DNA of 64,000 nucleotides from Diplocloster hominis (GCF_032380655.1 NZ_JAWDIY010000001.1:310001-374000); one strand, 5' to 3'. Positions 1 through 9,480 are shown, counted from the first letter of the stretch. Numbers and translations are program-made. Notes: generated by a model not told the origin, from the letters alone.

Positions 1-717
1 ACCCGGTCCTCCGTCTGTCAGCGCCATGATAACATCAAAGACCGAGAGGGAACCGATGATATTGGTTACCACATTAATACGGATCGAGGGTATGAGCAGC
101 GGCAAAGTGATATAGCGGAAACGCTGCGGGCCGCCGGCACCGTCTATCTTAGCTGCCTCGTACAGATCATCGGGAATGCTCTGCAGACCGGCGGTGTAGA
201 TAACCATAGTCATGCCCGCGAACTGCCATACATTTACCAGGATCAGCACCAGCATCTCGATTCCGTACCGGTCCATCCAGTTACCCAAAAGCGCGCTTTG
301 GCCAATGAGATCCAGCGCGTGGAACAAAAAGCCGCGTCCCGGCTGAAGGAGCAGATACCAGATATAACCCATGATCAGCGGACTGATGACGGCAGGCAGG
401 TAGATGAGAGTCCGCGCTATGCCCTTGCCCCGGAAGCGGCCGTTCATTAGCAGCGCATATCCCAGACCCACGAGGTTGAGAAGCGGCGCGCTGCCCAGGG
501 CGAACAGCAGGGTTGTCTTAATGTCATTCAGAGCGCGGTCATCCTTAAAAAAGTCAAAAAAGTTGCGAAGTCCGATAAAGTTCGCCTGTGAAATGCCGTC
601 CCAGTCCGTCAGGCTCATCCCGATCCCCTGCAGCAGCGGCCAGATAAAAAATATACCAAACAACAGAAATGCAGGCACGGCCATGAAGGTGTGCAGACCG
701 ACCCGTTTTGTTTTCAT
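1..717 (-). CDS. Carbohydrate ABC transporter permease, MalF/UgpA type (3' end outside window)
   Basis: Inner-membrane permease of a binding-protein-dependent sugar importer. It starts at the ATG at 717 and stays open for 239 codons to the window edge, so the C-terminus is missing. The N-terminus (MKTKRVGLHTF) leads into a first membrane segment. The typical EAA loop for contact with the ATPase is visible near residues 195-210 as YEAAKIDGAGGPQRFRYITL. It lies downstream of the binding-protein gene at 823-2187 on the same strand, with only a repeat cluster between them, so the two probably form one operon; a second permease would be expected beyond the edge. An oligosaccharide is the likely substrate, but the specificity cannot be read. 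The family assignment is secure. Confidence 0.93.
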   Translation of the reverse strand, partial: MKTKRVGLHTFMAVPAFLLFGIFFIWPLLQGIGMSLTDWDGISQANFIGLRNFFDFFKDDRALNDIKTTLLFALGSAPLLNLVGLGYALLMNGRFRGKGIARTLIYLPAVISPLIMGYIWYLLLQPGRGFLFHALDLIGQSALLGNWMDRYGIEMLVLILVNVWQFAGMTMVIYTAGLQSIPDDLYEAAKIDGAGGPQRFRYITLPLLIPSIRINVVTNIIGSLSVFDVIMALTDGGPG

Positions 718-750
718 TGTATACTCGCCTCCGATTTCCCGGATATTAAA

Positions 751-810
751 GTTTGGGACATGTCCATTTCGGTTTGGGACATGTCCGTTCCGGTTTGGAC
801 ATGTCCCAAA
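751..810. repeat. ACATGT-centred 21-bp repeat cluster, copy 1 (three units)
   Basis: Three units with a period of 21 bp. Each holds the palindrome GGGACATGTCC or GGACATGTCCC, separated by linkers of the form RTTYCGGTTT; ACATGT cores are at 21-bp steps. The cluster begins 12 bp after the stop codon of the binding-protein gene and ends about 35 bp before the permease start. Related clusters lie at 16654-16726 and 31377-31456, also just after minus-strand stop codons. No T-run follows, so it is not an ordinary intrinsic terminator. The function is unknown. Confidence 0.9.
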
Positions 811-822
811 TTAATCCGCCTT

Positions 823-2187
823 TTATTTCATGCCGTCATCCCAGGCCTTTTCGTATGCCTGTGCGAAGGTCTCGGGCGTGTACTTGCCGCTCAGCAGATC
901 CTGTACCATACGTCCGGCGTCGTCACCGGAGAATCCGGCGGGCTTCTCGTTGGTATAACCAATATTCACGGCGCTGTTCAGGGCGTCCTTCACCTGGGAC
1001 ACGATTCCCGCGGGGGCCCATTCCGCGTCCACGTCGGTAAATGCGCTGGGGGCCTTCAGGGCCTCTGCATATTTTTTCTGGTTCTCAGGCTGGAACAGGA
1101 AGTTCAGGAATTCGATGCTCTCCTCCTTGTAAGGAGTCGTGGCGGAAATGGAATATCCGGAATCCTCTGCGCTTAAGACAACGGGTTTGCTGTCCGGCAT
1201 AAAAGCGGGATAAGGGGCAAATCCGATCTTGTCGGCCATGTCGGGATTGGCCTCCAGAAGGCTGGACAGCACCCACATACCGTTGCTGAACATGGCGGCC
1301 TTGCCGGTCACAAAGTCCTGCACGCAGTTGTCACTGGTGGCTGTGAGCACGTCGGCATTGATCAGCCCCTTGTCCTTAAGCTCCGCCAGATCCTTTGCAA
1401 ATACGGCCATGGGGCCGTCCGCCGCCCCGAAGTTCAGCTTCGCCTTGTCGTCTGCAAGGAATGCCTTCTTGGCTTCCACAGCACCCAGGGTCTGCTTGAT
1501 GTAACCGTGGGGCAGGAATTCGATCAGATGGCCCAGGTGCCAGGCTTCTTTTCCAAAGATGAACCAGGGAGTGACGCCTGGCTTCTTATCCTTGATCGTC
1601 TGTAGATTCGTGACCAATTCCTCCCAGGTGTCCGCATTCTTAAGTCCCAATTCCTGGAAAATATCCTTATTGTAAAAGAGACCGGCCATAGTCATATTCG
1701 TGCAGATCCGGTACTGTTTGCCGCTCTTTACGTCGGTACACATCTCTTTCATGCTGGGGGACATCCGGTCCCACCATTGGCTTTCCGATGAGAGGTCCAG
1801 ATATTTCCCCTCGTCCACAAAGCCCTGCTCATAGGTAGTCATGATATCGGGCACCTGGCCGGACGCGAATTTGATCTTAATAATATTACTGGCGTCTTTT
1901 TGATACTCCTGCTCCACAGTGATCCGGTCCTGGGATGCATTGAAGTCATTGATAATGTCATTCATCACGTCGATGGTCTCAATTTTACCTGTAAAGAGCT
2001 TCAGGTTCACATGCTCCGGCTTCGCCTGGGCGGAATCGCCGGCGGACGGAGCCGTCGTATCCGCAGGAGCAGGCGCGGAAGCGTCCGGGGCCGGCGTGGC
2101 AGCAGCTTCACCGGGCGCCGAGCCGCAGCCGCTGAGAAGTCCGGCCAGCATGGTCATACATAGTGTCATGGAAATCAGTTTTTTCAT
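823..2187 (-). CDS. Sugar ABC transporter substrate-binding lipoprotein (family 1 type)
   Basis: Extracellular binding protein that captures a sugar or oligosaccharide for the permease at 1-717. The 454-residue protein starts with a lipoprotein signal (MKKLISMTLCMTMLAGLLSGC), with the lipidated cysteine at 21, followed by an Ala/Pro/Asp-rich linker to about residue 50. The body has the usual features of the UgpB/MalE-like group, for example NDFNASQDRITV near residue 85 and the segment AAMFSNGMW around residue 300. Length is typical. An AGGAGGA ribosome binding site precedes the ATG. It is divergent from the kinase/regulator pair at 2473-5069, which probably controls it. The substrate is not determinable. 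Confidence 0.93.
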   Translation of the reverse strand: MKKLISMTLCMTMLAGLLSGCGSAPGEAAATPAPDASAPAPADTTAPSAGDSAQAKPEHVNLKLFTGKIETIDVMNDIINDFNASQDRITVEQEYQKDASNIIKIKFASGQVPDIMTTYEQGFVDEGKYLDLSSESQWWDRMSPSMKEMCTDVKSGKQYRICTNMTMAGLFYNKDIFQELGLKNADTWEELVTNLQTIKDKKPGVTPWFIFGKEAWHLGHLIEFLPHGYIKQTLGAVEAKKAFLADDKAKLNFGAADGPMAVFAKDLAELKDKGLINADVLTATSDNCVQDFVTGKAAMFSNGMWVLSSLLEANPDMADKIGFAPYPAFMPDSKPVVLSAEDSGYSISATTPYKEESIEFLNFLFQPENQKKYAEALKAPSAFTDVDAEWAPAGIVSQVKDALNSAVNIGYTNEKPAGFSGDDAGRMVQDLLSGKYTPETFAQAYEKAWDDGMK

Positions 2188-2330
2188 TTACACATCTTCC
2201 TCCTTTTCAATAACCGGCTTGCATCGTTCTGCCGGTTCCTCTGTTTTTAGAGTAACACGATCCCCTCATATAGAAAACTCCCGTTTTTTTAGATAAAAGT
2301 TCGTGTTTTTTGGATTTGAAGTTGTGAGGA

Positions 2331-2359
2331 TTGCACAATTTTAGATGGTAAGTTATAAT
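2331..2359 (+). promoter_or_regulatory. Sigma-A-type promoter for the kinase/regulator operon
   Basis: TTGCAC at 2331-2336 and a perfect TATAAT at 2354-2359 are separated by 17 bp. This gives a start near 2366 and a leader of about 105 nt before the kinase gene at 2473. It lies in the 285-bp divergent intergenic region, otherwise AT-rich, which must also hold the promoter for the binding-protein gene on the other strand. Confidence 0.7.
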
Positions 2360-2472
2360 AACTTCATAATTTTTTACTAACGGCACTTACGGGTGATGTA
2401 TGAAAAATAGGCGGCGAAGCTTTTTCAAGCGCTGCCAATTTTTGCCGGGGATGTGAGGGGGAGGATCTGCAG

Positions 2473-4329
2473 ATGAGACACATGAAGGTATACCGCGACT
2501 GGAGTTTGAAAAGCAAGCTGCTCATTATGATCTCATCCCTGCTGACAGCGGCCGTGCTGGTGGTGGTCACGCTGAACTACGTGCGCTATTCCAGCTATCT
2601 GACGAACCAGACGGTGGGGCAGACACAGCAGATTATCGAACAGATCGGCATTAACGTCGACTCGTATATGGACGAATTATTCCGTCTCTCCATGTCTCCC
2701 TACTATGATGACAGTGTCATGCGGGAGCTGGAGACCAATGCGGACACAGAAGAAAAGCAGCTGGACAAGCGCCGCCGTATCGAGGAATTTCTGGGTTCGG
2801 TTATGATCCTGCCCCGAAAAGAGATCCTGCGGGTCTACATCCTGACGGACAAGGACATCTATTCCAATGAGAAGACCCCCTACAGCACAATGGATCTGCA
2901 GGACTATTCCCAGACAGATTGGTACCGGCAGTCAAAGGCCACCCAGGAGCCTATTTTTCTTCCGGTGCATATGGAGCGGGTGTTCGGCGAAAAGGGAACT
3001 CTGATCTTCTCTATCGTGCGGGGGCTGCGCAGCAAGGAAGACAACAACCGCGTACTGGGCGTGATCAAGGTGGATGCCAGCTATGACGGCATCAAAAGCA
3101 TCTGCGACAAAGTGCGGCTCAGCCCCGGAAGCTCCCTGCTGATTCTGGATGACGATCTGAATATGATCTATCAGAATAATCAAAAAAGTCCGATCAGCGA
3201 TTTTTCGCTTAACCAAACGTTTCTTTCCGAGATTTTGGATACCCGGGGCGGCAGCATCCGCCATATCGAGGGACAGCGGTATGTGGTAAATACGTGCCGT
3301 CTCTTAAGCACAGGCTGGACGGTAGCCTTTGTCAATTCCTTTGAGGCGCTGAATCAGTATTCCGTCCAGACGCGCAATGCCTCCTTTTTTGCGGCGGTCG
3401 TCTGTGTGCTGTTATCCGTAGGCGTACTCGCACTTTTTGTGCGGGGCTTCCTGCAGCCTGTATCCCGGATCGTGAAGGGTATGAAAGCTGTGGAGGGCGG
3501 TGATCTTACTGTGCGGGTGCCTGTAGAGGGCCACGACGAGACCGGCTATCTGAGTGAAAGCTTCAATAACATGACCGTACAGGTAGCCGAAACACTGAAT
3601 CGGAATACCCAGCTTGTCAAAGAGATCTACGAAGCACGCTATCTTCAAAAGGAAGCCCAGTATAACGCGCTCTGCGGACAGATCAAGCCGCATTTCCTCT
3701 ATAATACTCTGAATACGATCAGCCTTCTGATCAAATGCCGGGAAAATGATAAAGCGGTCGAAGACATCGAAAGCCTGTCTGTTTTTCTGCGCGGCGTGAT
3801 GCATGTGGATAAGGAAATCCTGCTGTCCCAGGAACTGGATCTCGCTGTGGCATATCTGAGCCTTCAAACAAGCCGGTACGGGGAGAAATTATCCTACCAA
3901 ATCGATGTACCGGAAGATCTGCTCACCTACCGGCTTCCGGCCCTCAGTGTGGAACCGCTGGTGGAGAATGCTGTGGTCCACGGCTGCGAAAAAAAGCGCG
4001 GCAGCTCACAGATTACCATCAGTACCTCCAGGGATGGGCAGAAGCTGTACCTCTATGTATGGGACAGCGGAGCGGGTATCGCTCCGGAAAAACTGGCCGA
4101 ATTAAATCAATGTCTGAGTGAGGAATCTCTTTTGGACAGCCGCACAGAAGAAGATATATTTACCGAGAGCATTGGGCTTCTGAATGTAAACAAACGGATT
4201 AAACTGTTATTCGGCCTTGACTATGGCGTACAGATATTTTCAGAACAGGGCAAAGGCACGCAGGCCGTGCTTTCCCTGCCTCTGCCTTCTATGATGCAGG
4301 AAGGAGATGACCCGTCATGTATTCTGTAA
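2473..4329 (+). CDS. YesM-family sensor histidine kinase
   Basis: Membrane sensor kinase of 618 residues. A first membrane helix (about 15-37) is followed by an extracytoplasmic dCache-like sensor region, a second helix near 298-320 and a HAMP linker to about 370. The His_kinase domain (PF06580 type) has its phosphoacceptor in KPHFLYNTLN (His407). The C-terminal ATPase domain has its N box in ENAVVHG and a GIAPEKL turn. GGAGG lies 8 nt before the ATG at 2473; the ATG at 2482 is an alternative. The 3' end overlaps the next gene by 13 bp, so the pair is translationally coupled. In this family the kinase commonly responds to sugars and controls an adjacent importer; here the divergent binding protein is the obvious target. 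Confidence 0.93.
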   Translation: MRHMKVYRDWSLKSKLLIMISSLLTAAVLVVVTLNYVRYSSYLTNQTVGQTQQIIEQIGINVDSYMDELFRLSMSPYYDDSVMRELETNADTEEKQLDKRRRIEEFLGSVMILPRKEILRVYILTDKDIYSNEKTPYSTMDLQDYSQTDWYRQSKATQEPIFLPVHMERVFGEKGTLIFSIVRGLRSKEDNNRVLGVIKVDASYDGIKSICDKVRLSPGSSLLILDDDLNMIYQNNQKSPISDFSLNQTFLSEILDTRGGSIRHIEGQRYVVNTCRLLSTGWTVAFVNSFEALNQYSVQTRNASFFAAVVCVLLSVGVLALFVRGFLQPVSRIVKGMKAVEGGDLTVRVPVEGHDETGYLSESFNNMTVQVAETLNRNTQLVKEIYEARYLQKEAQYNALCGQIKPHFLYNTLNTISLLIKCRENDKAVEDIESLSVFLRGVMHVDKEILLSQELDLAVAYLSLQTSRYGEKLSYQIDVPEDLLTYRLPALSVEPLVENAVVHGCEKKRGSSQITISTSRDGQKLYLYVWDSGAGIAPEKLAELNQCLSEESLLDSRTEEDIFTESIGLLNVNKRIKLLFGLDYGVQIFSEQGKGTQAVLSLPLPSMMQEGDDPSCIL

Positions 4330-5069
4330 TGATCGTGGACGATGAACCGCTGATGCGCAAATATCTGCGCGAGAACTTGTCCCGTATCGCCCCCATGTGG
4401 GAGGTGCGGGGGGAAGCCGAGGACGGCGTGCAGGCGGTGGAGCTCTTAAAAACGCAGGCCTTCCATCTGATTCTTACCGACATCAAAATGCCGGAAATGG
4501 ATGGCCTGGAGCTCGCGAATTATGTTTTCCATACTTCACCCGCTACAAAGGTGATCATCATTTCCGGCTTTGACGAATTTGAATACGCAAGACGCGCCCT
4601 GCGCTGCGGTGTACTGGATTATCTTCTGAAGCCGCTGAATGATAAGGCAATAGCGGAAATCTTACAGAAAGCGGCAGGAAACATCGAAGCAGCCTCCCTG
4701 GTCCTGCCGGGAGAAGAGCGGTCCTGCCCTCCGGATTCCGGCAGCCTGCCGGAGCGTGCCTGCGCGTACATTTGCGCCCACTACAGCGAGCCCATCAGCC
4801 TTGCACTGGTAGCCGACTTGTTGGAAGTAACCCCCAGCTACTTAAGCGACTTGTTCCACAAAAGCGTGGGTGAGTCCTACTCAAAGTATGTTTTGCGCAT
4901 CCGAATGGAAGCGGCTACCCGGATGCTCTGCGCAAACCCCAGCGGGAAAATTTATGAAATTGCGAAAAAAACAGGCTTTATCAGCCCGAAACATTTTCAC
5001 TATGTGTTTAAAAAGTTTTATGGAATGACGCCTAATGAATATCTGCAAAATCATCTCCATAGTAAATAA
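4317..5069 (+). CDS. AraC-type response regulator (short form)
   Basis: Cytoplasmic DNA-binding regulator of 250 residues. The receiver domain (1-120) has its acidic pair at D8/D9, phosphoacceptor Asp55 in LTDIKMPEMDG and the conserved Lys in YLLKPLND. A short linker leads to a C-terminal AraC double helix-turn-helix domain (about 150-248) with the family end pattern FYGMTPNEYLQNH. Many relatives exceed 500 residues because of a middle domain; this one lacks it. It overlaps the kinase gene and should be its partner, probably activating the sugar importer at 1-2187. Confidence 0.93.
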   Translation: MYSVMIVDDEPLMRKYLRENLSRIAPMWEVRGEAEDGVQAVELLKTQAFHLILTDIKMPEMDGLELANYVFHTSPATKVIIISGFDEFEYARRALRCGVLDYLLKPLNDKAIAEILQKAAGNIEAASLVLPGEERSCPPDSGSLPERACAYICAHYSEPISLALVADLLEVTPSYLSDLFHKSVGESYSKYVLRIRMEAATRMLCANPSGKIYEIAKKTGFISPKHFHYVFKKFYGMTPNEYLQNHLHSK

Positions 5070-5106
5070 GTTTTCCAGAACCATCAGAAAGATCAAGGTG
5101 ATTTTT

Positions 5107-5151
5107 GATCACAAAAAAGAGTTTCCCTGCGGAAACTCTTGCTTTGTGATC
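5107..5151. terminator. Bidirectional intrinsic terminator
   Basis: A long hairpin with arms GATCACAAAAAAGAGTTTCC and GGAAACTCTTGCTTTGTGATC around the loop CTGC. It sits between the convergent regulator gene (ends 5069) and the DUF1858 gene (ends 5190). A/T runs inside and beside the stem could serve either direction. Confidence 0.75.
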
Positions 5152-5189
5152 ACCTATAGCCAAAACCTCGAGAAACTCTGCGGCCCCGA

Positions 5190-5393
5190 TTACTTACCTG
5201 CCAGATATTCGTTAATCTGGTTCACCAGCTCGTCCGCATCCATACCATGCACGAATGCCGCTTCTTCCAGGCTCTCTCCCTGTGCGGACGGACAGCCGAT
5301 GCAATGCATTCCGGCCCGCATAAGAATGGGAATAATATTGGTGTCAATCCCGATAATATCGGAAATAATCATGTCCTTCGTAACTTGTGCCAT
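5190..5393 (-). CDS. DUF1858 domain protein
   Basis: A 67-residue cytoplasmic protein matching the whole DUF1858 family. It has the pattern in which a fold-leading segment (IGIDTNIIPILMRAGM) is followed by a conserved CIGC motif (Cys31 and Cys34) and an acidic helix. Relatives are common in anaerobes, often near hybrid-cluster or redox genes; the cysteine pair suggests metal or redox binding, but no function is established. AGGAGG lies 8 nt before the ATG. It is probably monocistronic, with the terminator at 5107-5151 downstream. Confidence 0.85.
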   Translation of the reverse strand: MAQVTKDMIISDIIGIDTNIIPILMRAGMHCIGCPSAQGESLEEAAFVHGMDADELVNQINEYLAGK

Positions 5394-5570
5394 TTTCGTT
5401 TCCTCCTTATAGTATTCAGTTTTCTCATTATAATACTTTCATGAATATTCGTAAAGTATATTTTATACGAAATCGGGCTTATATTCCTGTAAATGGATAT
5501 ATTTACAGAGAGGCATATAACACCCGGTAAAGGAGTGGTAAACGGACAGGTGCACATTGCGTCTAAGCCT

Positions 5571-6866
5571 TTATCCAGTTATGGTCTCCCCCGAAGTGAT
5601 CCGCCGTATCTGCTCCAGGTCCACTTTGGCAGCTCTGTCATAGGTAAGGAGCCCGTTGATCTCCTGTTCGATATCGGTTAGCTGCGTATAGCAAAAGCCT
5701 TGTATGTGGGGAGACTTAAGGATTGGTTCTATCACATTGCGGTATCGCTCCAGAAAATCCCGGGCTGATCCGGCGGTCGAATATCCCCAGCCTTTTGCGC
5801 CTTCCACCGCATAGGAAATGCCGCCGAATTCACTGACTATAATCGGCTCCCCGTGATAGCCGCTTCCCTCCGTATACAGAGGACGACCGGCCGGCTGAGC
5901 GTTGATGATCTGTTCCAGGGAAGCATATCTCTCTTTTAACACCTCTTCCCGGGACTCGTAGTCATGGATCGTCAGAAGATCACTGTCCACATGTTCCCAG
6001 CCGTCGTTGTCACTGACCGGGCGGCTTAAGTCCAGCGCTTTCGTGAATGCGGCCAGGGCTCTGCAAAATTCCTGCTGCTCGGGCCGGTTAGCGATCTCCA
6101 GCACGCCCCAGGATTCATTCAAAGGAGTCCAGGCCACGATACTGGGATGATTATAATCCCTGAGAACGATCCGGGACCACTCCTGCAGCATGTCCTGCGC
6201 CAGACGCCGGGAATATACATAGCCGGAGGCGTTTTCCCCCCACACCAGCAGTCCCATCCGGTCCGCATGATACAAAAAGCGGGGATCCTCAGCTTTCTGA
6301 TGTTTTCGTACACCATTGAACCCCATCTGTTTTATCAGAGTAATATCTTTTATATAGTCCTCATCGGACGGGGCGCTCATCAAGCCTTCGGGCCAATAGC
6401 CCTGATCCAGTATCAGCCGCTGGTAATAGGGGCGGTTGTTCAGCAGAAATTTTCCCGAGGCGATGGAAACTTTCCGCATCCCGAAGTAGGATTTCACCGT
6501 GTCAACCGTCTCCTGCCTCTGTTTCAGCCGGTATTCCACATCAAAAAGTCTGGGGTGCTCGGGCGTCCAGGCGAAATCTTCTGTCACATTCCAGCCGCCC
6601 AGCGCCGCCTCATCCAGCTGCAGGCAGAAGGTCCCTTTTTTCCCTACGGGCGAAATCAACATCTTTCCGGCGGTTTTCCCCTGAAAAGTGATTTCTGTTT
6701 CCAGTGTGCAGTCCTGCCACTGGTTCAGCTCATAATCGAAACGGACTGCTTTTTCGTCAAAAAGGGGAGTGTTACTTGAGAATTTAACTTTATAACCGAA
6801 AGATGCCAGTCCCCTCTCTTTATTCCAGATTATGGAATTTTGTATACTGTATTCAAAAAAGTACAC
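5571..6866 (-). pseudogene. Glycoside hydrolase family 2 protein lacking the N-terminal domain
   Basis: A 431-codon frame homologous to GH2 beta-galactosidase/glucuronidase-like enzymes. The immunoglobulin-like domain (about 45-130) and the TIM barrel (about 135-425) are present, with the acid/base Glu in TPLNESWG and the nucleophile Glu in VSEFGG both kept. The N-terminal jelly-roll sugar-binding domain, about 150-200 residues in the family, is missing. The only possible start is a GTG just after an in-frame TAG, with no ribosome binding site, and the pfl promoter at 6876-6905 abuts it. I infer a 5'-truncated remnant; expression from an unusual start cannot be excluded. Confidence 0.7.
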
Positions 6867-6875
6867 GGCAAACTA

Positions 6876-6905
6876 TTGACCTGGGACAGTTATTTCCCTT
6901 ATAAT
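6876..6905 (+). promoter_or_regulatory. Promoter of the pyruvate formate-lyase operon
   Basis: TTGACC at 6876-6881 and a perfect TATAAT at 6900-6905 with an 18-bp spacer. It gives a leader of about 110 nt before the pflB start at 7025. It abuts the broken end of the GH2 remnant. Confidence 0.75.
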
Positions 6906-7024
6906 GTGGGCACAATAAGACACTAAGAATCAGATTTGTTTTATTGATCTGGCTGTTTACTAACAGATTCCGATGAAATCATTGGGTTCTAATGGCATTA
7001 CGTCAGGAACAGGAGGAAAAATAT

Positions 7025-9154
7025 ATGAGTCACAGAATGGAAACGCAGTGGCAGGGTTTTCACCCGGGAGCATGGGTTCGTGAAGTAGATGTCCGGGATT
7101 TTATTTTAAAAAATTATACTCCCTATGAAGGGGATGAGGAATTCCTGGCCGGACCGACCGAGGCGACCGCACAGCTGTGGGATCAGGTTATGGAATTAAG
7201 CAAGCAGGAGCGGGAAGCCGGAGGAGTCCTGGATATGGATACCAGGATCATTTCAACTATCACCTCCCACGGTCCGGGATACCTGAACCAGGACAAGGAG
7301 AAGATCGTCGGCTTTCAGACAGATAAGCCGTTCAAGCGTTCCCTGCAGCCTTATGGCGGAATCCGTATGGCGCAGAAAGCTTGTAAAGATAACGGGTATG
7401 AAGTGGACCCGGAGATCGTGGACTTCTTTGCCACACACCGCAAGACACATAACGCAGGCGTGTTTGACGCCTATACACCGGAGATGCGCGCCGCCAGATC
7501 GAATCATATCATTACCGGCCTGCCCGACGCTTACGGCCGCGGCCGGATTATCGGCGACTACCGCCGGGTAGCCCTCTATGGCGTAGACAAGCTGATCCAG
7601 GATAAAGAAGCGCAGAAGGACAGCACCCGTACGATTATGTATTCGGACGTGATCCGGGAGCGGGAAGAACTCTCAGAGCAGATCCGGGCACTGCAGGATC
7701 TGAAGAAACTGGGCCAGATCTATGGTCTTGATATCTCCAAACCTGCGGCTAATGTTCAGGAAGCGATCCAATGGCTGTATTTCGGTTATCTGGCCGCTGT
7801 CAAAGAGCAGAACGGGGCTGCTATGAGTCTTGGCCGTACCTCTACTTTCCTGGATATCTATGCACACAGGGACCTGGAGAACGGTACTTTTACAGAGGAA
7901 GAGATTCAGGAATTCGTAGATCATTTTATTATGAAGCTGCGCCTGGTGAAGTTTGCCAGAACCCCTGAGTATAATTCTCTGTTTTCCGGAGACCCGACCT
8001 GGGTCACCGAGTCCATCGCCGGCGTCGGAATCGACGGCCGCCACATGGTAACCAAAATGTCTTATCGTTACCTGCACACGCTGGATAACCTGGGCACTGC
8101 CCCGGAACCCAACCTGACCGTTCTGTGGTCCGTGAAGCTGCCTCAGACTTTCAAGCGATACTGCGCGAAGATGTCGATTAAGTCCTCTTCCATTCAGTAT
8201 GAAAATGATGACCTGATGCGGGTCACCCACGGAGATGATTACGCTATCGCCTGCTGTGTGTCATCTATGCGTGTCGGTAAGGAGATGCAGTTCTTCGGCG
8301 CCAGAGCGAACCTGGCCAAATGCCTGCTCTACGCCATCAACGGCGGTGTGGATGAGATTTCCAAGAAGCAGGTGGGACCGAAGTTCAGACCGGTCACCTC
8401 GGAATATCTGGACTATGACGAAGTGATGGAGCGCTATCATGATATGATGAAATGGCTGGCCCGTCTGTATGTGAATACCCTGAATGTCATCCACTATATG
8501 CATGATAAATACTGCTATGAAAAGATCCAGATGGCATTGCATGATAAATACGTAAAACGTTATTTTGCCACCGGTATCGCCGGGCTTTCCGTCGTAGCTG
8601 ACTCTCTGTCCGCGATCAAATATGCGAAGGTAAAAGCCATCCGGGATGAGAACGGGATCGTCGTGGACTATAAAGTGGAAGGCGATTTCCCCAAATATGG
8701 CAATAACGATGACCGCGTGGATGAAATCGCAAGGGATATCGTCCACACCTTTATGCAGATGATCCGCGGGAATCATACCTACCGCGGCGGCGTACCCACC
8801 ATGTCCATTCTGACGATCACCTCCAACGTGGTCTATGGAAAGAATACCGGTTCTACACCGGACGGGCGGGTGCAGGGGCAGCCTTTCGCCCCCGGGGCCA
8901 ATCCCATGCACGGCCGGGATTCCCACGGAGCGGTCTCTTCCCTTGCCTCGGTGGCAAAACTGCCGTTTAAAGATGCGCAGGACGGTATCTCGAATACCTT
9001 CTCCATCATCCCGGGGGCCCTCGGCAAAGACGATCTGATCCTCTCCGGCGATCTCTCCATCGATCTGGAATCCGGCTGTGACTGCGGTCCCGATATGTCC
9101 TGCGGTATTCCGAACCTGATGGAAGGAATCGACGACAACGAAGCCGGTAATTAA
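7025..9154 (+). CDS. pflB: Pyruvate formate-lyase, large catalytic subunit without glycyl-radical domain
   Basis: Catalyses CoA-dependent cleavage of pyruvate to acetyl-CoA and formate in the cytoplasm. The 709-residue protein covers the barrel of PFL and has the catalytic cysteine pair (Cys410, Cys411) in YAIACCVSS. Single-chain PFL has about 740-760 residues and ends with a glycyl-radical domain. Here the chain stops after the GALGKDD region and instead carries a tail of about 40 residues with a CDCGPDMSC cluster. The radical domain is encoded next, at 9235-9480. An upstream in-frame ATG at 6992 exists, but AGGAGG lies 8 nt before the ATG at 7025. The activase follows at 9510, so the operon is complete. 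Confidence 0.93.
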   Translation: MSHRMETQWQGFHPGAWVREVDVRDFILKNYTPYEGDEEFLAGPTEATAQLWDQVMELSKQEREAGGVLDMDTRIISTITSHGPGYLNQDKEKIVGFQTDKPFKRSLQPYGGIRMAQKACKDNGYEVDPEIVDFFATHRKTHNAGVFDAYTPEMRAARSNHIITGLPDAYGRGRIIGDYRRVALYGVDKLIQDKEAQKDSTRTIMYSDVIREREELSEQIRALQDLKKLGQIYGLDISKPAANVQEAIQWLYFGYLAAVKEQNGAAMSLGRTSTFLDIYAHRDLENGTFTEEEIQEFVDHFIMKLRLVKFARTPEYNSLFSGDPTWVTESIAGVGIDGRHMVTKMSYRYLHTLDNLGTAPEPNLTVLWSVKLPQTFKRYCAKMSIKSSSIQYENDDLMRVTHGDDYAIACCVSSMRVGKEMQFFGARANLAKCLLYAINGGVDEISKKQVGPKFRPVTSEYLDYDEVMERYHDMMKWLARLYVNTLNVIHYMHDKYCYEKIQMALHDKYVKRYFATGIAGLSVVADSLSAIKYAKVKAIRDENGIVVDYKVEGDFPKYGNNDDRVDEIARDIVHTFMQMIRGNHTYRGGVPTMSILTITSNVVYGKNTGSTPDGRVQGQPFAPGANPMHGRDSHGAVSSLASVAKLPFKDAQDGISNTFSIIPGALGKDDLILSGDLSIDLESGCDCGPDMSCGIPNLMEGIDDNEAGN

Positions 9155-9234
9155 CCGTCTGAAAGCCAGGCGGTCCCGGTTAGAGGTGCAAAATAGTAAT
9201 TGTTAACCACAGAATTCAGAAGGAGGAAACTCAT

Positions 9235-9480
9235 ATGACTAATCCAAGCCAGGCGCAAATCGACAATCTCGTAAATATGTTGGACGGCTATGTAGAACAG
9301 GGCGGCCATCACTTAAACGTCAATGTATTCTCGAAGGATACTCTGCTGGACGCCCAGCAGCATCCGGAAAAATATCCGCAGCTGACCATCCGCGTATCCG
9401 GTTACGCGGTCAACTTCACAAAACTGACTAAGGAACAGCAGGACGACGTGATCTCCAGGACTTTCCACGAGGGCATGTAA
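9235..9480 (+). CDS. grcA: Stand-alone glycyl-radical subunit of pyruvate formate-lyase (GrcA/YfiD-like)
   Basis: An 81-residue protein that corresponds to the C-terminal domain of PFL. It runs from the LDGYVEQGGHHLNVNV segment through HPEKYPQLTIRVSGYAV to the family end pattern, with the radical glycine at Gly56 in RVSGYAV. E. coli GrcA is a spare part that repairs a damaged full-length PFL. Here the partner at 7025-9154 has no radical domain of its own, so this piece should be required for activity. A strong AGGAGG precedes the ATG. The gap to pflB is 80 bp and to the activase 29 bp, which supports one operon and one enzyme. Confidence 0.92.
   Translation: MTNPSQAQIDNLVNMLDGYVEQGGHHLNVNVFSKDTLLDAQQHPEKYPQLTIRVSGYAVNFTKLTKEQQDDVISRTFHEGM

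Noticed and set aside
6992..7024. Upstream start of pflB adding 11 residues
   Set aside because: The sequence there contains the AGGAGG ribosome binding site for the ATG at 7025, and PFL starts normally at the latter.
9235..9480. Frameshift in pflB as an explanation for the split enzyme
   Set aside because: The small gene has its own strong ribosome binding site and start, 80 bp lie between, and the large protein has a long distinct tail; a simple frameshift would not produce this.
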